DNA of 64,000 nt from JANXLS01 sp038227045 (lineage in GTDB: Bacteria > Planctomycetota > SZUA-567 > H5-PLA8): contig JBBRQD010000001.1 in assembly GCA_038227045.1 (NCBI GenBank), positions 148,511 to 212,510 on the forward strand, written 5' to 3'. The translations under genes were made by a program, and so were the position numbers. Under the pieces are notes generated by a model that saw only the letters and a list, made by a program, of their open reading frames with translations, made no database searches and had not been told where the DNA came from. Shown here in pieces: positions 1 to 8,766 of the stretch (the stretch's first letter is position 1; the number at the start of each line of letters is the position of its first letter).

Positions 1-1
1 T

Positions 2-1312
2 GTGTTGGAATACCCAGACAAGACTACGGTTCGAGTTTCCAATTCTTCCTCCCTTTTTCTGCAGCCCGCCGCATTAAAAAACGAAGCCGGCATCGCCATC
101 GAATTGACACAAGGCGAACTCGACGCCGATGTCGCGCCGCAGCCCGCCGGACATCCCATGATCGTCACGACGCCACACGGCCGCGCCGCAATCGTCGGCA
201 CCCGCTTCAAACTTTCCGCGAGCGCCACGCAGTCCAAACTCGATGTCATCGAAGGAAAAGTCCGCTTCAGCAATGCGTTAAAAGCGGAATCGGTGCTCGT
301 CGAAAAAGGCCAGTCGGCCGTCCTTTCCCCTGGCGTGCCGCTGGAGGTCGCAGCCTCGGCGCGCGACCCCGCGCTGTGGCCATTCAGCGCTCAAAGCCCC
401 TGGAATTATCCGCTCGGCTCCGGCGCGAAATTCGCCCCCATCGACTCCCCGCGGTTCGATCCATCCACAGGCGCGGAATTGATCGTCGAACACTATGCGA
501 TTCCAATCTATATCACGGCATCAAGCGATCCAGAGCGGCTCATTTACCGCAACACAAAAACAGACGCAAAAATGCTGCGCATGCCAGCGGACGCAAAGCC
601 CGATCCGTCCGAAATGAAATACATGAATATCGTCGACGAAAGGCATTTCAAAGTCTACGAACTGATCGGGGTGGAGCTGGACGCCGACGGCTCGATCCAT
701 CTCGGCAACAATTCATATTTTAACTCGATTCAATATCTGGGCGTTTACAACGACAACAAGCAGCACGGCACGCGCATCTACGGCGGCTCTTCGATGGGCG
801 GCATCATTCGCAAAGACGAGCTGCAAAACGGCATTCCCCACGCGCTGGGGGTCGGAGTCGCCATGGCCGCGCTGAACGGCTACGCGCCCGGCGGCAGGCC
901 CTACGTCTGGCCAGCCAGCAACGCCCTCATGGCGTGGGAATCCATGTATGGAAAGAGCGGCAACCTGCACCTCGGCTCGCTGCTGGCGATTTCGCCCGAC
1001 GTCGATATTCGCAAAATCGGTGTGGGCACATCCGGTCCGGCCTACGAAATCGCGCGCGCGTTGCAAGATTACGGCGCTTATATCGTCGAACATTCCACGG
1101 AAGCGAGCCACGATTTGAAATTCTATTTCGACCCGGCCACCAAGCCCCAACTTCCAAAAGCGCTGGACGCTCAACTGGCGGTGATCATGAAATATCTAAA
1201 GGTGGTGACAAACAACTCGCCCCAGAACGTCGGAGGCGGCGGAACGCCAAGAAGATCCCTCGCGCCGCCGTTCGCAAAGGAGTTCGCGGACAAGTCCGGC
1301 GCCGGCGAATAG
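2..1312 (+). CDS. FecR-domain secreted protein, 5' end outside window
   Basis: The reading frame is open at the left edge, so the start is missing; the GTG at position 2 is only the first possible start in the window. Residues about 45-110 look like a FecR domain (TPHGRAAIVGTRF, then an IEGKVRF strand and a VEKGQSAVLSPG turn), a beta-rich periplasmic module. After residue 125 comes a second region with SPWNYPLGSG and GGIIRKDELQNGIPHALGVG. These phrases resemble a widespread uncharacterised extracellular family. The C-terminus is Gly/Pro-rich. FecR itself is an anti-sigma regulator, but in planctomycete-like genomes the domain is common in long secreted proteins, and no sigma factor is visible here. 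Function of the C-terminal part is unknown. Confidence 0.75.
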   Translation: MLEYPDKTTVRVSNSSSLFLQPAALKNEAGIAIELTQGELDADVAPQPAGHPMIVTTPHGRAAIVGTRFKLSASATQSKLDVIEGKVRFSNALKAESVLVEKGQSAVLSPGVPLEVAASARDPALWPFSAQSPWNYPLGSGAKFAPIDSPRFDPSTGAELIVEHYAIPIYITASSDPERLIYRNTKTDAKMLRMPADAKPDPSEMKYMNIVDERHFKVYELIGVELDADGSIHLGNNSYFNSIQYLGVYNDNKQHGTRIYGGSSMGGIIRKDELQNGIPHALGVGVAMAALNGYAPGGRPYVWPASNALMAWESMYGKSGNLHLGSLLAISPDVDIRKIGVGTSGPAYEIARALQDYGAYIVEHSTEASHDLKFYFDPATKPQLPKALDAQLAVIMKYLKVVTNNSPQNVGGGGTPRRSLAPPFAKEFADKSGAGE

Positions 1313-1420
1313 TTCCAAACAATGTCCACTCAACTTCAATAGAATTCACCCACTCCCACTGCGAACGCAGATCGTTTCTTTGCTCTTGGAAAAAGCGATT
1401 GAGTGGATTAGATTGTCCGC

Positions 1421-3103
1421 ATGAAAATCGCTCTATGTCAGATCAACCCGAAGATCGGCGACTTCGACGGAAACTGCGCACGGATCGAAGACGCCGCGAA
1501 ACGCGCGCGCGCGGCCGGAGCGGATCTCGCCGTGTTTTCCGAGATGTGCGTGATCGGCTACCCGGCCCGGGATCTACTCGAAAAACCCGCGTTCATCGAC
1601 GCGCAGGAACTCGCGCTCGGCCGGCTGTGCGCCAATCTCAAAGATGTCGTGCCCTGCATCGTCGGCTGTGTGCGCCGGCGCAACAGCCACATCGGCCGGG
1701 CATTGCACAATTCCTGCGCGTTGATCTCCGCCGGCCAAATCCTGGCGTTCGGCGACAAATGTCTTCTGCCAACCTATGACGTCTTCGACGAGGACCGCTA
1801 TTTTCAACCCGCCGCCGCGCCCACGCTCGTGGAATTCAACGGCTTCAAAATCGGCCTGACGATCTGCGAAGATTGCTGGAACGACAAGGATTATTGGATC
1901 GACCGCAAGTACGGTTTTGACCCCGTCGACGATCTCGTGCAACGCGGCGCGGACATCATTGTCAACCTTTCCGCGTCGCCGTTCAACATCGGCAAGCTCA
2001 GCGTCAAAATGTCCATGCTCGGCGCACTGGCGAAAAAACACGCGCGGCCCCTCGTATACGTCAATCAAGTCGGCGGGAACGACGATCTGGTGTTCGATGG
2101 CCGCTCGCTGGCCTTCGCCGCGAACGGCAGCGTGCTGGCCGTGTGCGACGCGTTCGAAGAAAGTGTGCGCGTCGTCGATCTCGGGGCGCTTGCCGAATCG
2201 AAACCGCGCAGGAAAGAATCCACACTTCTCATGCCGGATGCGCGCAACGCGCTGCTCTCCCCCGAAGAAGAAGTGCATCGCGCGCTGGTGCTCGGCACGC
2301 GCGATTATGCCCGCAAATGCGGCTTCAAATCCGCCGTGCTGGGACTTTCGGGCGGCATCGATTCCGCCTTGGTCGCCGCCATCGCCGCGGAAGCGTTCGG
2401 GCCGGAGAACGTCTCCGGAATCGCCATGCCCAGCCGCTACAACTCCGGGCAAAGCCTGATCGACGCGAAAACGTCCGCCGAAAATCTCGGCATTCATTTT
2501 CAAGTAATTCCCATTGAAGACATCGTCGGCGCGTTCTCCACCGCGCTCGCCCCCGCGTTCGCCGGCACCGCGCAGGGCGTCACCGAAGAAAATATCCAGG
2601 CGCGCGTGCGCGGCGTGCTGCTCATGGCCATGTCGAACAAGTTCGGCCACCTGCTGCTGACCACCGGAAACAAGTCCGAACTGGCCACCGGTTATTGCAC
2701 GCTTTATGGAGACATGTGCGGCGGGCTGGCGGTCATCAGCGACCTCTACAAAACGATGGTCTACCGCCTCTCGCGCCATCTCAACGCCCTTAATCCCCAC
2801 CGTCCGCCGATTCCGGAATCGTCGATCGTCAAAGCGCCAACCGCCGAATTGCGTTTCAATCAGAAGGATCAGGATTCGCTCCCGCCCTACGAATTGCTCG
2901 ACGATATTTTGAAAGCCGTCATCGAGGCACAGCTTGGCCCGGACGATTTAATCGCGCAAGAATTCGACGAGGCGACCGTTAGGAAAGTGCTGCGGATGAT
3001 CGATGTCAACGAATACAAGCGCCGTCAGGCCGCACCCGGATTGAAGGTCACAACCAAAGCCTTCGGAAACGGCCGGCGCATCCCCATAGCCCAAAAAATA
3101 TGA
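1421..3103 (+). CDS. nadE: Glutamine-dependent NAD+ synthetase
   Basis: Makes NAD+ from deamido-NAD+, ATP and glutamine in the cytoplasm (last step of NAD synthesis). 560 aa, normal for the two-domain form. Residues 1-270 are the nitrilase-type glutaminase domain; the Glu-Lys-Cys triad is visible as E41 (FSEMCVIGY), K113 (GDKCLLPTYD) and C149 (TICEDCWND). The C-terminal synthetase domain has the ATP-binding SGGIDS loop near residue 309 and a TTGNKSELATGYCTLYGD motif. The ATG start follows directly with the family's KIALCQINPKIGD. nadB lies about 38 kb away, so the pathway is not clustered. No other candidate function. Confidence 0.96.
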   Translation: MKIALCQINPKIGDFDGNCARIEDAAKRARAAGADLAVFSEMCVIGYPARDLLEKPAFIDAQELALGRLCANLKDVVPCIVGCVRRRNSHIGRALHNSCALISAGQILAFGDKCLLPTYDVFDEDRYFQPAAAPTLVEFNGFKIGLTICEDCWNDKDYWIDRKYGFDPVDDLVQRGADIIVNLSASPFNIGKLSVKMSMLGALAKKHARPLVYVNQVGGNDDLVFDGRSLAFAANGSVLAVCDAFEESVRVVDLGALAESKPRRKESTLLMPDARNALLSPEEEVHRALVLGTRDYARKCGFKSAVLGLSGGIDSALVAAIAAEAFGPENVSGIAMPSRYNSGQSLIDAKTSAENLGIHFQVIPIEDIVGAFSTALAPAFAGTAQGVTEENIQARVRGVLLMAMSNKFGHLLLTTGNKSELATGYCTLYGDMCGGLAVISDLYKTMVYRLSRHLNALNPHRPPIPESSIVKAPTAELRFNQKDQDSLPPYELLDDILKAVIEAQLGPDDLIAQEFDEATVRKVLRMIDVNEYKRRQAAPGLKVTTKAFGNGRRIPIAQKI

Positions 3104-3200
3104 ATCAATCCGCACACACAACGAACCGCGACCGCACGGGAGTGGCCAGACCAAACTCAATCGATACCAGCGCATTTCGAAACTATCGCGGCCCTAAAAT

Positions 3201-5039
3201 ATGACCCTCACCGCCGCATCTCCCACCGTTCTCTGGCTCGCGCTCCCCGCGATTGCGGTATTGTTTCTCTTCCGTCTCTTTCGCAGCAAACGCAAGCGAG
3301 TGCACGCCGGAAGCCTGCTCATCTGGAATCGTCTCGCCGCGCTGCCGGTTTCCGCTCCGCCCAAGCGCGTCGTCTTCGATCTATCGCTGCTCCTTCAAAC
3401 GTGTGCGGTGCTGGCGCTCGTCGCCGCGCTTGCGGGCCCCAGCCTCGCGCCGCAAAATTCGCGCGCGCAAACCATTCTGTTCGCGCTCGACAATGGAACG
3501 CTCGCACGTGCGCGCGACTCCCATGGAACGCCACAATTCGGCGCGATTCTGGACAAATCGAAGGCGCTCATTCAGCGCCTCGATTCAAGCGCCCAAATTT
3601 ACCTCGCCAGAACCGCGCCGCTTCCAGCCGTGCTGAATGCCACGCCGCTGAACCCCGCTCAAGCACTCGACCAGATCGGCCAAATCACGCCAGCGCTTTC
3701 CGGTCCCGACAGCGCATCGATCTGGCTCTTCGCCACCGACCGCGCCCGCGCGCTGGCGCCCGGCGCCGCCGCGCAAGCCGCCATCGTGTCGCTTCAAGCG
3801 GAGCCCGCCGAAGCGCGGCGCGTCAATGCGGCCGGCGGTGCGAACAGCGCCGCGCTCTGGCTTCGCACTGCGGCTGCGGAGCAACGCATTGACAACGTCG
3901 CCATCGTCGAAGCCGGCTCGGCAAGCGTCGATTCCAAACAGAACGGCGGACCGCGCGTCCTCATTCGCCTGGCAAATCACGCCAATCAAAGCGCCGCCGG
4001 TTCAGTGCTTTTGGAAGCGTTCGATTCCGCGCCAAGCAATCCGCTCGAACAAAAACAAATCGCGATCGATGCCAATGGAACGGCCGTCGTCTCATTTCGC
4101 ATTCCGCGCGAAAACAAAAGCGCGCTGCGCATTTCCTGGCGCAACGCGGCAAATATTCCCGACGCGTTGCCAGAAGACGACAGCGTCGTTCTGGCGCCAC
4201 GCCCGGAGCACGCACCGCGCATCCGTTTTCACTCGCCGCAGCCGGCGCTCGAAGAATTGTTCCGAGTTGCATTGAATGCGGAAATCGCCGCGCCCGATGA
4301 AAATGGCGGCACGGCTGCTGCGGCCGATTTGGACGTCTACAACGGCAGCGTCCCGGAGCGCCTTCCCGAGAATTCACGCGCCGCGCTCTTTGTCGCGCCC
4401 GAACGCGGCTTTCGGAGTTACTTCGATGTCGGCGAAAAAACGTTCGTCTGGCCGGCGGTTCAGCGCGGCGAAGACAACCCGCTCAACGCCGGCATTGCCT
4501 CCAGCGAAAACAGCGGAATCCTGATTTCAAAGGCATTTGAAATTCTGCGCACGGGCGACTTCGCGACGCTGCTCAGGGACGCCGCGACAGGCCGCGCGCT
4601 GGCCGCGCGATTCCTCGATGAAAAGGCTCGCCCCTGCTACGTGCTCGCGTTTTCGCCGGGAGACGGTTTCCCCGCCGAACGGCAGCTCGATCCGCCGCTC
4701 GCCGCGCTGCTGGTGCGCATGACTCTCGAAGCCGCGCGCGCCGGACCCCCTTACGCGCGTATTAAAGCGGCCGATCTCGAAACCGCCCTGAACCTGCCGC
4801 TACCCTTGAACTGGCGTCCCGGCCTGACGGGCGATCCGGCAATCGGCACCGGCGTATTGGACGAACGCGCATCCGATCTGCATATCGATGCCGGCAGCCC
4901 AACGCCAGATTCTGAAATAACGGCGTTTCTGTCGGCTACCGGCAATTCAGCAACCGCGCCATATGACCTCGCGCCGTGGCTCATCGTGCTGGGATTGCTG
5001 CTGGCGTCCGCGGAATTCTTAATTGAGAAAACCGTTTGA
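3201..5039 (+). CDS. BatA-like membrane protein with degenerate vWA region
   Basis: 612 aa. The N-terminus has the paired hydrophobic segments of the Aerotolerance/BatA N-terminal domain: about residues 8-25, an RSKRKRVHAGSLLIW linker, then about 62-82. A last membrane helix is near residues 593-608. The region after the second helix begins FALDNGTLARAR where BatA/BatB proteins have a vWA MIDAS (DxSxS); here the MIDAS serines are absent, so metal-dependent ligand binding is unlikely. The middle is presumably periplasmic. In Bat operons such proteins accompany a MoxR ATPase and a DUF58 protein; here the gene stands alone, and the only DUF58 gene is at 24013. ATG start with no strong Shine-Dalgarno. 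Function inferred only at family level. Confidence 0.7.
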   Translation: MTLTAASPTVLWLALPAIAVLFLFRLFRSKRKRVHAGSLLIWNRLAALPVSAPPKRVVFDLSLLLQTCAVLALVAALAGPSLAPQNSRAQTILFALDNGTLARARDSHGTPQFGAILDKSKALIQRLDSSAQIYLARTAPLPAVLNATPLNPAQALDQIGQITPALSGPDSASIWLFATDRARALAPGAAAQAAIVSLQAEPAEARRVNAAGGANSAALWLRTAAAEQRIDNVAIVEAGSASVDSKQNGGPRVLIRLANHANQSAAGSVLLEAFDSAPSNPLEQKQIAIDANGTAVVSFRIPRENKSALRISWRNAANIPDALPEDDSVVLAPRPEHAPRIRFHSPQPALEELFRVALNAEIAAPDENGGTAAAADLDVYNGSVPERLPENSRAALFVAPERGFRSYFDVGEKTFVWPAVQRGEDNPLNAGIASSENSGILISKAFEILRTGDFATLLRDAATGRALAARFLDEKARPCYVLAFSPGDGFPAERQLDPPLAALLVRMTLEAARAGPPYARIKAADLETALNLPLPLNWRPGLTGDPAIGTGVLDERASDLHIDAGSPTPDSEITAFLSATGNSATAPYDLAPWLIVLGLLLASAEFLIEKTV

Positions 5040-5053
5040 TGTGGCACAACCGC

Positions 5054-5353
5054 TCAAAGCTTCGACGCCAATTCGTCCATCTTCGCCGCCAGCTTGAAAT
5101 CCAGTTCCGTCACGCCGCCCGCGTCATGCGTGTTCAAGTCGACGACCACTTTGTTGTAAACATTGGACCAGTCCGGATGATGATTCATCCCTTCGGCACA
5201 CAGTGCGGCGGCGCTCATGAATCCAAACGCGTGCACGAAATCCGCGAATTTGAATTCGCGATGCAGTTTGCCAGCATGAAATGTCCAGCCGTTCAGCGAC
5301 ACGAGTTTTTTCGCAATCTCGGCCTCGCTCAATTTCTCTCTTTTATTCGACAT
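5054..5353 (-). CDS. Pterin-4a-carbinolamine dehydratase
   Basis: 99 aa, the usual size. Dehydrates 4a-hydroxytetrahydrobiopterin to quinonoid dihydropterin; in bacteria it may also act in folate or molybdopterin recycling. The family signature is clear: GMNHHPDWSNVYNKVVV with the catalytic His pair, followed by LNTHDAGGVTELDFKLA. I chose the start giving MSNKREKLSEAEIAKKL, preceded on the minus strand by AAAAGGAGACGCCGAC, a good ribosome-binding site; the longer frame upstream adds non-family residues. It is divergent from the methyltransferase, with only 46 bp between the two start codons. No phenylalanine hydroxylase gene is in the window. Confidence 0.93.
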   Translation of the reverse strand: MSNKREKLSEAEIAKKLVSLNGWTFHAGKLHREFKFADFVHAFGFMSAAALCAEGMNHHPDWSNVYNKVVVDLNTHDAGGVTELDFKLAAKMDELASKL

Positions 5354-5399
5354 GTCGGCGTCTCCTTTTAAGATCAATTCCATACTACAGGAGCCGCGC
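5354..5399. promoter_or_regulatory. Very short divergent intergenic region
   Basis: Only 46 bp separate the start codons of the pterin dehydratase (leftward) and the O-methyltransferase (rightward). Both ribosome-binding sites lie in it (AAGGAG for the left gene, CAGGAG for the right gene). Two complete non-overlapping promoters cannot fit, so at least one must extend into coding sequence or the promoters overlap. I cannot identify clear -35/-10 boxes. Confidence 0.4.
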
Positions 5400-6068
5400 A
5401 TGGAAACAATCCCCCCAATTTTCCGCAAAGTCGACGATTTCATCGAAGCGCTTTATACGAAGCAGGACGCCGCGCTGGCGCAAGCCATCCGCGACTCCGA
5501 CGCCGCCGGCCTGCCGGAGATTCACGTCTCGCCCAACGAAGGCAAAATCCTGCACATGCTTGCCAAAATCAGCGGCGCGAAACGCATTCTTGAAATCGGT
5601 CTGCTGGGCGGCTACAGCACCATATGGCTGGCGCGGGCGCTGCCCCCGGATGGCCAAATCGTTTCGCTGGAACTCTCCGAACACCATTCCCAGGTCGCGC
5701 GAAAAAACCTCGGCCGCGCGGGCGTTCTCGCGCGCTGCGAAATCCGCGTCGGTCCCGCACTGGAACAGCTCGTCAAAATGCGCGCGGCAGGCGTTGCGCC
5801 ATTCGATTTCATTTTCATCGACGCCGACAAAAACAATTATCCAGCGTACTTCGACGAAGCCATGCAACTCGTTCATTCCGGCAGCGTGATCGTCGGCGAC
5901 AACGTCATCCGCAACGGCCGGTTTCTCGATGACGCCGGTTCGGACGCGGACCTGCGCGGTCTGCAAATTTTCAATCGGAAAATGGCCGAAGATCCGCGCC
6001 TGGACAGCATCGCCATACCGCTGATCCGTTCAAAACTCGACGGCATCGCCATCGCACGCGTGAAATGA
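5400..6068 (+). CDS. Class I SAM-dependent O-methyltransferase (CCoAOMT-like)
   Basis: 222 aa, typical for the small cation-dependent O-methyltransferase family. It transfers methyl from SAM to a catechol-like or other hydroxyl. Visible motifs are the SAM-binding ILEIGLLGGYSTIWLA (residues about 62-77), an acidic strand VSLELSEHH, and metal-binding FIFIDADKNNY (about residues 137-147) and GDNVIRNG (about 166). The start ATG at 5400 is preceded by CAGGAGCCGCGC; a longer frame from 5352 would overlap the divergent dehydratase. The substrate cannot be read from sequence; proximity to the pterin dehydratase may hint at aromatic metabolism but is weak evidence. Confidence 0.87.
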   Translation: METIPPIFRKVDDFIEALYTKQDAALAQAIRDSDAAGLPEIHVSPNEGKILHMLAKISGAKRILEIGLLGGYSTIWLARALPPDGQIVSLELSEHHSQVARKNLGRAGVLARCEIRVGPALEQLVKMRAAGVAPFDFIFIDADKNNYPAYFDEAMQLVHSGSVIVGDNVIRNGRFLDDAGSDADLRGLQIFNRKMAEDPRLDSIAIPLIRSKLDGIAIARVK

Positions 6069-6192
6069 CGTTCGGAGTTCAGCCTTCAGGCTGGCAGCCG
6101 CCGTGCCGATTTTAAAGAATTGAAATGATTCGCGCTTTTTATCGGATATTGTTGACGTACATACTCGAATTTTTCGGAGAATATTAAACGGC

Positions 6193-7452
6193 ATGGCTGA
6201 CGCGCACGAATCCACAGCGGCTATCTCTCTCACCGCGCTGGCCGTTGAAATGGAATTCATCACGCAGCAGGAAGCCCGGCTGACCGAAGCGCGGTGTGGC
6301 GCTTTGAGGCGCGGCGGCATCATGATAACACTCGGCCAGACACTGCTCGAGCGCCGCTTTGTCCAACCGTTTCAAATCAAGTTGCTTATGAAGGAAGTGG
6401 AACGCCGGACGCCGCGCAACAATCCGAACGATGCTCCAAAAGTCAGTTTGCCATTGCGTTCATTAGGCAAATATGAACTTCTCGAAGTGATCAGCGAAAA
6501 GGCGCACTCGCGCATTATCAAGGCGCGCGACACGGTGCTGGACCGCACGGTCGTCCTGAAAATCCTGCCGAACACATTGAAGAAAGATCCGCAATGGTCC
6601 GAACGATTCCGCCGCGAAACGATGCTCCAGGGCAGGATGACGCATATCAATCTCGTGCAGGCCTACGCGGGGCAGGAGATCGAAGGTTGCCCGGTGATCA
6701 CGATGGAGTACGTCGACGGTTCGACCGTCGGCGACCGCATTGAAAACGAAGGCTGTATTCCTGAAAAAGAGACCTGGCTGATCGGCCGCGAAATCGCCAA
6801 GGCGCTGGCATACGCCGCGGGCATGGGCGTCATTCACCGCGATATCAAGCCCGACAATATTATCTGCAGCAAGGGCGGAAAGGTGAAGCTCATCGACATG
6901 GGTTTCTCGAAATCGCTGACGGATACAACACACCTGACCATGGAAGGCACGACGGTCGGCACGCCCTTCTACATTTCACCGGAACAGGCGCGCAGCACAC
7001 ACGATCTCGATGCGCGCACGGACATTTATTCGCTGGGATGCACGATTTACCACATGCTCACCGGCGCGCCGCCGTTCTGGGGCGACCAGATCACCGAAAT
7101 TATGCTCAAGCATATTGAAGCCAAGCGCCCGGACCCGCGCAGTCTGGTCCCGGAACTTTCCGAGGGCTCCGCAAACCTGGTTATGCGCATGATCGCGGCG
7201 CGCCCGGAGAAACGCCAGCAAACCGCCGACGAGGTCGTTGCGGAAATCACGGCCCTGCTGCCCACACTGCCGAAACTCTCCGCCGAGTCGAACATTCAAA
7301 GGCCTGTCCGCAAACACAGCGAGATCCTGCGCATACCGGCCCAAGTGCTGCCGCCGTTTGCCGCCGGCGGAAACGATGCATCGCACCGATCGCTCTTCAG
7401 TCAACAAAACGGCGGAATTTGGAGCCGAATCAAATCGTGGTTGGGGTTTTGA
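6193..7452 (+). CDS. Ser/Thr protein kinase with degenerate glycine loop
   Basis: 419 aa, cytoplasmic. Residues 20-70 resemble a pair of helices of the T2SSE_N/MshEN type (ITQQEARLTEA, TLGQTLLERRFV). The kinase domain runs from about 92 to 355: lysine K123 in VVLKIL, HRDIKPDN near 215, TPFYISPEQARS activation segment, DIYSLGCTIYHMLTG. Two oddities: the glycine loop expected as GxGxxG reads VISEKAHSRII, with no glycine, and the DFG motif is DMG. The tail (360-419) is low complexity without a membrane helix. The start has GGAGA 12 nt upstream. It is convergent with xseA, 23 bp between stops. Whether it is an active kinase or a binding pseudokinase is open; catalytic Lys and Asp are kept. Confidence 0.85.
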   Translation: MADAHESTAAISLTALAVEMEFITQQEARLTEARCGALRRGGIMITLGQTLLERRFVQPFQIKLLMKEVERRTPRNNPNDAPKVSLPLRSLGKYELLEVISEKAHSRIIKARDTVLDRTVVLKILPNTLKKDPQWSERFRRETMLQGRMTHINLVQAYAGQEIEGCPVITMEYVDGSTVGDRIENEGCIPEKETWLIGREIAKALAYAAGMGVIHRDIKPDNIICSKGGKVKLIDMGFSKSLTDTTHLTMEGTTVGTPFYISPEQARSTHDLDARTDIYSLGCTIYHMLTGAPPFWGDQITEIMLKHIEAKRPDPRSLVPELSEGSANLVMRMIAARPEKRQQTADEVVAEITALLPTLPKLSAESNIQRPVRKHSEILRIPAQVLPPFAAGGNDASHRSLFSQQNGGIWSRIKSWLGF

Positions 7453-7475
7453 CGAGCGACAAGTGCCGGTGAATT

Positions 7476-8741
7476 TCAGGGCGCGATCACTTCCGATTCG
7501 ATCTCTCCATCCGCGACGCGCGTGCGCAGTCTTTCGCCCGGCGAAACCTTCGAAATTGAATCGACCAGCGCACCGTCTTTGGCCCGCCGCGTCACCGAAT
7601 AGCCGCGCTCCAGCACTCGGAGCGGCGACAGCGTGTCCAGCTTTCCCGCGAGCGCGCCGGTGCGCTGCTGCAAGCGCTCGACAATTCGCCCAGGCTGCTG
7701 AATCAAGCGTTGCGACAGATCGTCGAGCCGCTGGCGGAGCATCGCGACGCGTTGCTCCGGATGACGCAGCGCATAACTCTGCTCGATCGCTTCCAACCGC
7801 CGGCGCGCCATTTCCATGCGCTTTTCCAGCGCAACCGGCAGCGCCGCGCGCAGATTTCCAAGATGCGCCAGTGTCTCGTTAAAGCGCGGCACAACCATTT
7901 CACCCGCGTGGCTTGGCGTCGCCGCACGCACGTCGGCGGCAAAATCGGCGATCGTAAAATCAACTTCGTGCCCAACCGCGCTGATGACCGGAATCGCCGA
8001 CGCCGCAATCGCGCGCGCCACAATCTCTTCATTGAACGCCCACAGATCTTCGAGCGACCCGCCGCCGCGTCCCACGATCAGCACATCCGGCCGGTCGTCA
8101 TGTTGCAGTCGATTCAACGCCTGAATCGCGGCGGCGATCTCTCCTGCCGCGCGCTCGCCTTGCACTTGCACACCCGCGACGATCAACTCGGCCGGCCAGC
8201 GCCCAAAGATCACCTTCAACATGTCTTGAAGCGCCGCGCCCGATGGGCTGGTGACAATGCCAATGCGCCGTGGATAGTTCGGAATCGGGCGCTTGCGTTC
8301 GGGCGCAAACAAGCCTTCCGCGGCGAGCCGTTTCTTCAACTGCTCGAACGCCGCCGCGAGATCGCCTACACCCAGAGGCTCCAGCCGATCGGCGATGAAT
8401 TGATAGGTGCCGCGCGGTTCGTAGACCGACAGCCGCCCATGAGCGAGCACTTTTGTGCCATCGGCAGGAATGAATTTCAAGCGCTCGGCGCTGATCCGCC
8501 AAATCACCGACGAAAGCTGAGCGCCGTCGTCCTTGAGCGTAAAATAAATGTGTCCGGAACCATACGCTTTGAAATTTGAAATCTCACCCTCGACCCACAC
8601 ATTCGGATAGCCGCGCTCAATGCAATCCTTCACGTGCCGCGTCAATTGCGTGACAGTCCAAGCTTGCGGTTTCCCCGTTTTCGGATCGGCCGGAGGCGCG
8701 GCCGGGCGTGTAATTCCGGTATCGAAAAGTCCTCGCTTCAT
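7476..8741 (-). CDS. xseA: Exodeoxyribonuclease VII large subunit
   Basis: 421 aa, standard length. Catalytic subunit of ExoVII, which degrades single-stranded DNA from both ends. The N-terminal OB-fold is recognisable (VWVEGEISNFKAYGSGHIYFTLKD, residues about 43-66), then the nuclease core with GIVTSPSGAALQDML, GRGGGSLEDLWAFNEE near residue 225, and ISAVGHEVDFTIADFAADVRA. The C-terminal part is coiled-coil and ends with LRVLERGYSVTRR. It starts 25 bp after the YmdB-like gene and is probably co-transcribed with it. No xseB follows; the next gene is convergent. Confidence 0.95.
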   Translation of the reverse strand: MKRGLFDTGITRPAAPPADPKTGKPQAWTVTQLTRHVKDCIERGYPNVWVEGEISNFKAYGSGHIYFTLKDDGAQLSSVIWRISAERLKFIPADGTKVLAHGRLSVYEPRGTYQFIADRLEPLGVGDLAAAFEQLKKRLAAEGLFAPERKRPIPNYPRRIGIVTSPSGAALQDMLKVIFGRWPAELIVAGVQVQGERAAGEIAAAIQALNRLQHDDRPDVLIVGRGGGSLEDLWAFNEEIVARAIAASAIPVISAVGHEVDFTIADFAADVRAATPSHAGEMVVPRFNETLAHLGNLRAALPVALEKRMEMARRRLEAIEQSYALRHPEQRVAMLRQRLDDLSQRLIQQPGRIVERLQQRTGALAGKLDTLSPLRVLERGYSVTRRAKDGALVDSISKVSPGERLRTRVADGEIESEVIAP

Positions 8742-8766
8742 TCGCCGATTTCACCTGTTTTGCGGA

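Noticed and set aside
1574..2800. Long antisense frame opposite nadE
   Set aside because: No recognisable family or ribosome-binding site. The nadE strand has full catalytic motifs; GC-rich codon usage creates stop-free antisense frames.
6078..6113. Possible hairpin upstream of the first kinase (CAGCCTTCAGGCTGGC)
   Set aside because: Stem is short and no T-run or RBS sequestering is evident.
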